6,907 nt of DNA, taken from positions 1 to 6,907 of the forward strand of contig JALTUD010000214.1 of the NCBI GenBank assembly GCA_027047735.1, in the 5' to 3' direction. Shown piece after piece: positions 1 through 4,564 of the stretch. The first letter of the stretch is position 1, and every line of letters starts with the position of its first letter. This stretch comes from Flavobacteriales bacterium (GTDB taxonomy: Bacteria > Bacteroidota > Bacteroidia > Flavobacteriales_D > Parvicellaceae). The position numbers and the translations under genes are program-made. The notes under the pieces were generated by a model. That model saw nothing but the letters and a program-made list of their open reading frames with translations. It ran no database searches and was not told the DNA's origin.

Positions 1-724
1 CTACGGCTACTTTTGCTCTTTCTCCCGGTTCACGAACAATTTTCTTAATGGTTATCAACCCGTCAAAAACCTCAGGCACTTCCAATTCAAACAAACGCTC
101 CAAAAATGTTTCATTTGTTCTTGATAAAATAATGATAGGTGAGTTGTTTTTTAATTCAACACGAGCAACAACTGCTCTAAGTTGCTCTCCTTTTTTGAAG
201 TAATCAGAAGGAATTTGCTCACTCTTAGGTAACAATAATTCGTTACCATCATCATCCAAGACCAAAATTTCTCTTTTCCAAATTTGATAAACCTCACCTG
301 TTACAATATCACCGATTCTATCTTTATAAATTTTGTAAACGTTGTCTTTTTCCAATTCTATAATTCTTGAAACCAAGTTTTGACGTAATGATAAAATATT
401 TCTACGGCCGAAATCTTTCATTTGTATTTCTTCGGAAACTTCTTCACCTACTTCAAAATCAGGTTCTATTTTTATGGCATCAGAGTAAGAAATTTCTGTA
501 TTGGGATCTTCTACTTCTCCATCCGGAACAATTTCTCTGTTTAACCATATTTCTAAATCTCCTTTATCTGGATTTACAATTACATCAACGTGTTCATCAG
601 TTCCATATTTTTTCTTTAGAGTTGAACGAAAAACATCTTCTAAGATACGCATCATTGTAACACGGTCTATGTTTTTCATTTCTTTAAACTCAGAAAAAGA
701 CTCTATTAAATTTAAAGCATTCAT
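1..724 (-). CDS. nusA: Transcription termination/antitermination factor NusA, N-terminal part (3' end outside the window)
   Basis: NusA binds RNA polymerase and nascent RNA, and modulates pausing, hairpin-dependent termination and rRNA antitermination in the cytoplasm. The ATG is at 724-722 and 241 codons are visible before the window edge cuts the gene. Residues 1 to about 125 fit the NusA N-terminal RNA-polymerase-binding domain (MNALNLIESFSEFK, then KNIDRVTMMRILEDVFRSTL). An S1 RNA-binding domain follows at about 135-201 (DRIGDIVTGEVYQI to PIIILSRT). The linker FLERLFELEVPEVFDGLITI and KKIVREPGERAKVAV (227-241) mark the start of the first KH domain. The rest of the KH region is missing because of the window edge, not because of a mutation. 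The gene starts 12 bases after the rimP stop, so the two are surely co-transcribed; infB usually follows in this operon but lies outside. The space before the start is A-rich with no Shine-Dalgarno motif, as usual for Bacteroidota. Confidence 0.96.
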   Translation of the reverse strand, partial: MNALNLIESFSEFKEMKNIDRVTMMRILEDVFRSTLKKKYGTDEHVDVIVNPDKGDLEIWLNREIVPDGEVEDPNTEISYSDAIKIEPDFEVGEEVSEEIQMKDFGRRNILSLRQNLVSRIIELEKDNVYKIYKDRIGDIVTGEVYQIWKREILVLDDDGNELLLPKSEQIPSDYFKKGEQLRAVVARVELKNNSPIIILSRTNETFLERLFELEVPEVFDGLITIKKIVREPGERAKVAV

Positions 725-736
725 TGTTTGGTTTAT

Positions 737-1213
737 TTATTTAAATGAGATAACTACTTTAGTTTCTTTTATTTGGTTAAATGGTATTTCGTGTTGTCTT
801 ACCACTAATTCTTTTTTCTTCTTTCCTTCAATTCGCTCTTTTGTTTCGGTTTCTACAACAATTTGTTCCGCCGTAACATCTATTAACTTTCCTTCTATAC
901 TGCCAACTTCCTTAAAAACAACTTTTACATTTCTTCCAATATTCTTCACATATTGAGGATGCACTTTAAAAGGATTACTCAATCCGGGTGTGGTAACCTG
1001 TAAAGAAAAATCTTCTTCTTCTCTATCTAGATTATGCTCTACATTTCTACTGACTCTAATACAATCAGAAATAGAGGAACTTCCTTTCAAATTATCAATT
1101 TCCACTAAAATTTGATTGGTTTCGGAAACGGTAACATCAACCAAGTAGGTATCGTTGTCCATTTCATCTATTCGCTCTTGAGCTAATTCTATTATTTTTT
1201 GTTTACTTATCAT
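737..1213 (-). CDS. rimP: Ribosome maturation factor RimP
   Basis: RimP helps mature the 30S ribosomal subunit and is typically encoded directly upstream of nusA, as here. The protein has 158 residues, a normal family length. Residues 1-80 form the N-terminal alpha/beta domain. It carries the characteristic run DCIRVSRNVEHNLDREEEDF (50-69) and the family signature LQVTTPGLSNPFK (71-83), which corresponds to the 'L.V.SPGLxRPL' motif. The C-terminal Sm-like domain spans about 90-158 (NIGRNVKVVF, then a Lys/Glu-rich loop KERIEGKKKKELVV). The ATG at 1213-1211 is preferred because MISKQKIIELAQERI matches the expected N-terminal helix and no upstream in-frame start fits the leader. The gene has its own promoter (1292-1322) and a hairpin 13 bases before the start codon. 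Function is assigned from family resemblance and from the rimP-nusA order. Confidence 0.95.
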   Translation of the reverse strand: MISKQKIIELAQERIDEMDNDTYLVDVTVSETNQILVEIDNLKGSSSISDCIRVSRNVEHNLDREEEDFSLQVTTPGLSNPFKVHPQYVKNIGRNVKVVFKEVGSIEGKLIDVTAEQIVVETETKERIEGKKKKELVVRQHEIPFNQIKETKVVISFK

Positions 1214-1226
1214 TTTTAACTTACAG

Positions 1227-1258
1227 AAAGAGGGGACAATTTGTCCCCTCTTTTTTTT
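1227..1258. terminator. Strong hairpin in the rimP leader (terminator-like on the plus strand, possible attenuator on the minus strand)
   Basis: The left arm AAAGAGGGGACA (1227-1238) pairs perfectly with TGTCCCCTCTTT (1242-1253) around a 3-base loop, a 12-bp stem with a GC-rich core. Read on the plus strand it is followed by an unbroken T run to 1258 and is a textbook intrinsic terminator, yet no plus-strand gene ends here. Read on the minus strand it lies in the leader between the rimP promoter and the rimP ATG. There a 9-bp core GAGGGGACA/TGTCCCCTC is followed by the weaker U-rich tail TTTCTGT. It could also help end read-through from the DUF1573 gene. The structure is seen directly; any attenuator role is inference. 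Confidence 0.6.
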
Positions 1259-1291
1259 AATTTCTACTATCGAAGTTGCTTATTCGTGTCG

Positions 1292-1322
1292 CAAAGGTAA
1301 ACATTCTTAACAAAAAAACAAC
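1292..1322 (-). promoter_or_regulatory. Bacteroidota-type promoter of rimP-nusA
   Basis: On the minus strand TACCTTTG (1299-1292) matches the -7 consensus TAnnTTTG of Bacteroidota sigma-ABfr/RpoD promoters. GTTG (1322-1319), containing the TTG core of the -33 element, lies upstream with a 19-base spacer, which is the expected distance. Transcription should start around 1285, giving a leader of about 70 bases that includes the hairpin at 1227-1253. The sequence between the two boxes is AT-rich. This is the only promoter in the window where both boxes fit. Confidence 0.72.
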
Positions 1323-1338
1323 TTTTTTAGTGTGTTTT

Positions 1339-1878
1339 TTATTCTGCCAATGGCTTAACCTTCGCTTTGATACGAACGACTGTATTCACAGGCTCTGTAT
1401 TAGCTGTTACCGTAACTGTTTTTTCTTGAGGTTTACCTGCTTGTCCTTTACTTGGTCTAAACACGACATCTATTTGTCCTTTTTGCCCCGGCATAATCGG
1501 GTCTTTTGGCCAACTTGGAACGGTACAACCACATGAACCTTTTGCATTTGTAATCAACAGTGGTTCTTTTCCTGTATTGGTAAAAGTAAATGAATACGGA
1601 TTATCGGTATTTGCATCTACTTCGCCAAAATCGTGAATCTCCTTATCAAATCGTATGCTTGTTTTCGGCATGTTTGGTTGTTGCTGAGCATTAGATTGTG
1701 GCATTGGATTGGGAGCAGTTGCGTTACCCGCACTTAAATTAACCTTTGCGGGTGTAGTAGCCGGCTGAATAAATACCTTTTCATCAATTTTCGTATCCAA
1801 ATTTGATATTTGTACGGTATTATAGATACCGAATAATAGTGCTAATCCTGCTATTCCTAATGTTATTTTATCGTTCAT
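1339..1878 (-). CDS. Membrane-anchored DUF1573 domain protein
   Basis: A protein of 179 residues in three parts. Residues 5-20 (ITLGIAGLALLFGIYN) form a hydrophobic N-terminal segment, probably an uncleaved membrane anchor because there is no lipobox cysteine or clear signal-peptidase site. Residues 35-72 are a Pro/Ala/Asn/Gln-rich linker. Residues 73-176 are a DUF1573 domain: RFDKEIHDFGEVDANT, then FTFTNTGKEPLLITNAKGS with the hallmark CGCT at 116-119, then PGQKGQIDVVF and a final beta strand. DUF1573 is an immunoglobulin-like (ASPM/SPD-2/Hydin-type) fold common in Bacteroidota envelope proteins; its biochemical role is not established. The domain is expected in the periplasm. The gene seems monocistronic, with a -7 element at 1908-1915, and is followed by the rimP promoter without a clear terminator of its own. 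Domain call is secure; no function is claimed. Confidence 0.9.
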   Translation of the reverse strand: MNDKITLGIAGLALLFGIYNTVQISNLDTKIDEKVFIQPATTPAKVNLSAGNATAPNPMPQSNAQQQPNMPKTSIRFDKEIHDFGEVDANTDNPYSFTFTNTGKEPLLITNAKGSCGCTVPSWPKDPIMPGQKGQIDVVFRPSKGQAGKPQEKTVTVTANTEPVNTVVRIKAKVKPLAE

Positions 1879-1907
1879 CTTTTTCTTATTTATTTGTTTT
1901 CGAGTGG

Positions 1908-1915
1908 CAAATATA
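1908..1915 (-). promoter_or_regulatory. Promoter -7 element of the DUF1573 gene
   Basis: TATATTTG on the minus strand is an exact TAnnTTTG match, 29 bases upstream of the ATG at 1878. The nearest upstream TTTG (1944-1941), inside the 3' end of the marC gene, is 25 bases away, longer than the usual 17-23, so the -33 box is unconvincing. The site sits in the 57-base gap after marC, which suggests independent transcription of the DUF1573 gene. Confidence 0.5.
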
Positions 1916-1935
1916 TAGAAGTTGTTTGAATTTTA

Positions 1936-2538
1936 CTAAGCAAACAACAATTTTACATTACTACTAAACAACTTTATGGAAATTGCCAATAAAATTATTC
2001 CGAACACTTTTTCCAAAACGGCTATTCCCCCTTCACCTAACAACCTTTCAATTCTTTTTGTTAGTCGCAATACCCAATAGACAACAAACATATTGATAAA
2101 AATTGCTATAAAAATATTGATTTGAGAAAACTCTGCTCGCAACGAAATAATGGAGGTCATTGTTCCGGCTCCGGCAATAAGAGGGAAAGCCAAAGGAACA
2201 ACGGAAGCCACCTTACCTTTTTTCTTTCCTTCGTTGGTATGTTTAAATATTTCCACTCCTAAGACCATTTCCAACGCCATAAAAAATAAAACAAAAGATC
2301 CCGCAACAGCAAATTCACTTGTGCCCACTCCCATAAACCCTAAAATCTTTTCTCCCAACAGAAGAAATGAAACCATAATAATGAAAGAAACCATAGAGGC
2401 TTTAAACGGACTAATCTCTCCTGCTTTTTTCTTTATTTTTATAATAACAGGGATAGCTCCTATAATATCAATGACAGCAAACAAGACCATGGTTGCTACA
2501 CCTATTTCTTTTACATTCACTCCTAAGCTATTTATCAT
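1936..2538 (-). CDS. MarC family (UPF0056) integral membrane protein
   Basis: This 200-residue protein is almost entirely hydrophobic. I read six membrane segments at about 12-34, 47-67, 75-95, 111-131, 138-156 and 175-193. Family wording is clear: ATMVLFAVIDIIGAIPVI near the N-terminus (family 'D.iGnip'), FFMALEMVLG (86-95) and VPLAFPLIAGAGTMTSII (114-131), equivalent to the 'PLa.P.iaGPgti' repeat of MarC proteins. Length is normal for the family. E. coli MarC was once linked to multiple antibiotic resistance, but that link was not upheld and the transported substrate, if any, is unknown. The ATG (2538-2536) overlaps the purN stop in an ATGA arrangement, so translation is probably coupled. 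No terminator is visible after its TAG stop. I give no gene symbol because UPF0056 has several paralogues. Confidence 0.9.
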   Translation of the reverse strand: MINSLGVNVKEIGVATMVLFAVIDIIGAIPVIIKIKKKAGEISPFKASMVSFIIMVSFLLLGEKILGFMGVGTSEFAVAGSFVLFFMALEMVLGVEIFKHTNEGKKKGKVASVVPLAFPLIAGAGTMTSIISLRAEFSQINIFIAIFINMFVVYWVLRLTKRIERLLGEGGIAVLEKVFGIILLAISIKLFSSNVKLLFA

Positions 2539-3110
2539 GATTGTACGAATTTTTCTATTGTTTCGGGAAAGTGTTCTTTTTCCAATTCACTGATTTTTTG
2601 TTGTAAACTTTCTAATGTTTCATCGGGGGATACCTCACAGGTAAATTGTGCTATAACCGACCCTTTATCGTATTCTTCGTTTACTTTATGTATCGTTATT
2701 CCCGATTGTATTTCTTTGTTTTCTAAAACTGCTTCGTGAACATGTTTTCCATACATTCCTTTTCCTCCGAATTTCGGTAATAATGAAGGGTGGACATTAA
2801 TTATTTTATTTTCAAAAGTTCCAAGTATGTTCTGCGGTACTTTCCACAAAAAACCGGCTAAGATTATATAATCTATTTTCTCTTTTAAAAGTACTTTCAG
2901 CACCTCATCACTTTCATAAAAAGCATCTCGATTAAATGTTAGCGTTGACACTCCATTGTCTTTGGCGTGATTTAATGCTCCAGCTTTAGGGTTATTAGAA
3001 GCTACTAAAACAACATCTATTTCATTATTGTCTTTAAATTTTTGAATGATATTAAAGACGTTGCTACCTGTTCCCGAGGCAAACAATGCTAACCTTATTT
3101 TGTCTTTCAT
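2535..3110 (-). CDS. purN: Phosphoribosylglycinamide formyltransferase 1 (GAR transformylase)
   Basis: PurN transfers a formyl group from 10-formyltetrahydrofolate to GAR in the third step of de novo purine synthesis, in the cytoplasm. The protein has 191 residues, close to the usual 190-215. The N-terminal phosphate-binding loop is FASGTGSN (10-17). The catalytic triad is conserved: Asn105 and His107 in IINVHPSLLPKFGGKGMYG (103-121) and Asp148 in VNEEYDKGSVIA (143-154), matching N106/H108/D144 of the E. coli enzyme. Folate-site wording is AGFLWKVP (85-92), where many homologues have 'AGyMrilp'; the Leu-Trp variant is familiar in Bacteroidota as far as I recall. The ATG at 3110 follows an A-rich stretch and sits only 16 bases after a -7 element, so the leader must be very short. 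It overlaps the MarC-family gene by 4 bases; no other purine gene is in view. Confidence 0.95.
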   Translation of the reverse strand: MKDKIRLALFASGTGSNVFNIIQKFKDNNEIDVVLVASNNPKAGALNHAKDNGVSTLTFNRDAFYESDEVLKVLLKEKIDYIILAGFLWKVPQNILGTFENKIINVHPSLLPKFGGKGMYGKHVHEAVLENKEIQSGITIHKVNEEYDKGSVIAQFTCEVSPDETLESLQQKISELEKEHFPETIEKFVQS

Positions 3111-3126
3111 TTTTTAAAAATTTTTG

Positions 3127-3134
3127 CAAAGGTA
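3127..3134 (-). promoter_or_regulatory. Promoter -7 element of purN
   Basis: TACCTTTG on the minus strand is identical to the rimP -7 box and also shares the following C. Only 16 bases separate it from the purN ATG, so the mRNA leader would be roughly 10 bases. No TTG occurs at the proper -33 distance (3152-3160 reads the wrong way), so the promoter may be weak or need an activator. Position between the terminator at 3212-3245 and purN supports the call. Confidence 0.55.
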
Positions 3135-3211
3135 CGACTAAAGCAACGATGCTTTGTTACGCTTTTGTTAAGGAATTGGTAATTTTTATATCCCTCAAGT
3201 TAAAAAGCATT

Positions 3212-3245
3212 AAAAACAAAAAAAGCACTCTCAAAGGAGTGCTTT
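3212..3245 (-). terminator. Intrinsic terminator after the deoC-ALDH-lipoprotein operon
   Basis: On the minus strand AAAGCACTC (3245-3237) pairs with GAGTGCTTT (3230-3222), a perfect 9-bp stem around a 6-base loop. It is followed by TTTT, G, TTTTT (3221-3212), a strong U-tract. It lies 34 bases past the stop codon of the small lipoprotein gene and before the purN promoter, exactly where an operon end is expected. On the plus strand the tail is only TTTCT, so termination should be mainly on the minus strand. Confidence 0.88.
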
Positions 3246-3279
3246 CTAAATCTTCTTGTAATTGTATTTGCGATAAAAT

Positions 3280-3462
3280 TTATCCTTCTGCTTCGTCCTC
3301 ACTAAGTTCTTTGTCTAAATCATCGAACAAATCGTCGGTTGTTTGTTCTACTTCTTTTTTTTGTTGTTCTTTTTTTTCTTGTTGTTCTTTTATTTCTGCT
3401 TCACTTTCTCCACAACTTACGAACATCGAAGAAAGCACAAATAGATACATTAGTTTTTTCAT
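3280..3462 (-). CDS. Small acidic lipoprotein of unknown function
   Basis: A 60-residue protein. Residues 1-16 are a signal peptide (KK at 2-3, hydrophobic LMYLFVLSSMFV) ending at Cys17 in FVSC, a relaxed lipobox of the kind Bacteroidota accept. The mature part is only about 44 residues. It begins CGESEAEIKEQQEK, continues as a Lys/Glu/Gln-rich stretch (22-41) likely to form a helix or short coiled coil, and ends strongly acidic (DDLFDDLDKELSEDEAEG). I do not recognise a family. It starts 33 bases after the preceding pseudo-ALDH gene with no good promoter between and is followed by the terminator at 3212-3245, so it is probably the last gene of the deoC operon. Signal peptide, coding-like composition and terminator position argue that it is real. 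A link to aldehyde metabolism is not shown by the sequence. Confidence 0.72.
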   Translation of the reverse strand: MKKLMYLFVLSSMFVSCGESEAEIKEQQEKKEQQKKEVEQTTDDLFDDLDKELSEDEAEG

Positions 3463-3495
3463 TCTCTAGAGTTTTTTAAGATTTAACAAATTCTA

Positions 3496-4377
3496 TTAAT
3501 AACCACTACCGGCACCTGCGATATGTTCAATCGGATGCCACGTTGTTTTGGTTTCTTGAAAGTCTAAAATGGAGTACGGTGTTTCGTTTTCTTCTTTTAT
3601 CCAATCTTTTACGTTTTTGTTGACCACTCTTTTCAGATTGGTAATTGCATTTTCTTGTATTGTTTTCAGTTCCTGTTGATTGTTTCCGCAATACAAAATT
3701 GCATTTACATCCATGTGTGTGGAAAAGAAAGGTAATAACTCTTCTCTGTTTCCGGTAAGTATATTTACCACCCCACCCGGCACGTCTGATGTTGCCAACA
3801 CTTCTGAAAAAGTGACGGCACTTAAGGGTTTACTTTCTGATGCTAAGACAACGCAAGTATTTCCTCCTGCTATTATCGGAGCAATTTGAGATACCAATCC
3901 AATCAAACCTGTTTCTTCGGGTGCAAGAACCGCTACTACTCCCGTGGGTTCGGGTACGGAAAAATTAAAATGACTGGAAGCTACAGGGTTTACCGCACTA
4001 AAAATTTGAATGTACTTGTCGCACCAACCGGCATAATAAATCAAGTGATCAATGGAAGATTCCACTTCTTTTTGTGCTTGGTTTTTTGTGCTTCCTTGCT
4101 GTATCAACTCGTCTATAAATTGGCTTTTTCTTCCCTCCAATACTTCTGCTATACGATATAGAATTTGACTTTTGTTATAAGCAGAACGAGCCGACCATGC
4201 TCCTTGTGCCGAACGTGCGGCTACTACTGCGTTTCTAAAGTCTTTTCGTGAGGATTGGCAAATATTGCCTAAAGGTTTTCCGTTTACCGTTGGTTGGTAA
4301 TACCTCCCTGATTCGGTTCTTGGAAATTTTCCTCCGATATAAATCTTATATGTTTTTAAAACTTCTATTCTTGACAT
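3496..4377 (-). CDS. Catalytically inactive aldehyde-dehydrogenase-fold protein (ALDH16 C-terminal-domain-like)
   Basis: A 293-residue protein clearly homologous to the N-terminal half of aldehyde dehydrogenases but without the catalytic part. It aligns with the neighbouring ALDH along YKIYIGGKFPRTESG (10-24), a shared YYAGWxDK (114-121), QIAPIIAGGNT (164-174) and PGGVVNILTG (200-209). Every key site is altered. The PWNFP loop with the oxyanion-hole Asn is replaced by PEETG (153-157); the cofactor Lys of LKPAE is Leu178; the Rossmann glycine motif GSTGVG is replaced by a GNNQQ segment (231-235); the ELGGK glutamate and the whole catalytic Cys segment are absent. The protein then ends in a separate tail, ETKTTWHPIEHIAG plus AGSGY. 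A structural or regulatory partner of the active ALDH encoded just upstream is the likely role, as in two-domain ALDH16 enzymes. The reading frame is intact and the following 33 bases cannot encode the missing half, so this is not a fresh pseudogene. Confidence 0.88.
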   Translation of the reverse strand: MSRIEVLKTYKIYIGGKFPRTESGRYYQPTVNGKPLGNICQSSRKDFRNAVVAARSAQGAWSARSAYNKSQILYRIAEVLEGRKSQFIDELIQQGSTKNQAQKEVESSIDHLIYYAGWCDKYIQIFSAVNPVASSHFNFSVPEPTGVVAVLAPEETGLIGLVSQIAPIIAGGNTCVVLASESKPLSAVTFSEVLATSDVPGGVVNILTGNREELLPFFSTHMDVNAILYCGNNQQELKTIQENAITNLKRVVNKNVKDWIKEENETPYSILDFQETKTTWHPIEHIAGAGSGY

Positions 4378-4410
4378 TTTTCGTCTTTTTATGTTGTTTT
4401 TCGTTATTCT

Positions 4411-4496
4411 GCGTTAGGGATAGAACGGCGTGTTTGAGCTCTTTTTTTGCTTGCTGTTTGCAAGCAAAAAAAAGCGAGTAGTGATAGCCCGACCCC
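4411..4496 (+). ncRNA. Possible structured RNA or recurrent flavobacterial intergenic element
   Basis: Read on the plus strand, GCGTTAGGGATAGAACGG (4411-4428) leads to a 13-bp hairpin, TTTTTTTGCTTGC (4442-4454) against GCAAGCAAAAAAA (4460-4472) with a 5-base loop. It then ends in GTGATAGCCCGACCCC (4481-4496). The outer GGG (4417-4419) and CCC (4488-4490) could close the structure, and GATAG occurs in both flanks. From memory, intergenic elements of the form 'GCGTTAGGGATAGAA, T-run hairpin, AGCCCGACC' recur in many Flavobacteriia genomes, which also sets my choice of strand. It might belong to a named class such as Rfam Flavo-1, but I cannot confirm that. There is no promoter motif or open reading frame to explain it. 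The hairpin is seen; the RNA call is inference. Confidence 0.38.
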
Positions 4497-4550
4497 AATT
4501 GACAAAAACATCGTTTCGCCTGAGCGAAATGTTGTTTTTGTCAATTGGGG
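4493..4550. repeat. 58-base near-perfect palindrome between the two ALDH genes
   Basis: The left arm begins CCCCAATTGACAAAAACA (4493-4510) and the right arm ends with TGTTTTTGTCAATTGGGG, allowing 18 outer pairs. After one T-T mismatch come C-G and a G-T wobble, then TTTCGC/GCGAAA (4514-4519 with 4524-4529) around a CTGA loop. In all about 26 of 27 positions pair. It lies 14 bases after the ALDH stop codon (minus strand) and 115 bases before the next gene. Neither side has a T-tract, so a simple intrinsic terminator is unlikely. It may protect the mRNA 3' end, tune the ratio of the two ALDH products, or be a dispersed palindromic repeat. Confidence 0.85.
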
Positions 4551-4564
4551 GAACGCCCAAATCA

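Noticed and set aside
501..956. 151-codon open frame on the plus strand
   Set aside because: It lies antisense to nusA and rimP, both certain. Its Ser/Thr/Phe-rich translation is typical of the complement of Glu/Lys-rich genes, and it has no promoter or recognisable domain.
2150..2593. 147-codon open frame on the plus strand
   Set aside because: It is the antisense shadow of the MarC-family gene and the end of purN; the Pro/Thr/Lys-rich translation resembles no family.
3348..3395. T/TTG-rich low-complexity stretch as a repeat
   Set aside because: It is explained by the Glu/Gln/Lys codons of the small lipoprotein and has no regular repeat unit.
3086..3469. 127-codon open frame on the plus strand
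   Set aside because: It covers the purN promoter, the terminator and the antisense of the lipoprotein gene; the Ser/Cys-rich run is the complement of Glu/Gln/Lys codons.
3280..3498. Idea that the short ALDH is a frameshifted or truncated pseudogene
   Set aside because: Only 33 bases separate it from the lipoprotein gene and no frame there encodes the Cys or EEIFGP segments. The catalytic motifs are also lost well before the end, so the short form looks long established.
4441..4474. The T-run/A-run hairpin as an intrinsic terminator of the ALDH gene
   Set aside because: On the minus strand the stem is followed by GAGCTC and not a T-tract; the T and A runs are inside the stem. Co-transcription into the next gene therefore remains the simpler view.
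4411..4550. A small transposable element (MITE) in the ALDH gap
   Set aside because: The palindrome has no visible target-site duplication (flanks GCCCGA and GAACGC differ) and no transposase-like end motif that I recognise. A dispersed repeat remains possible, but insertion cannot be shown from one copy.
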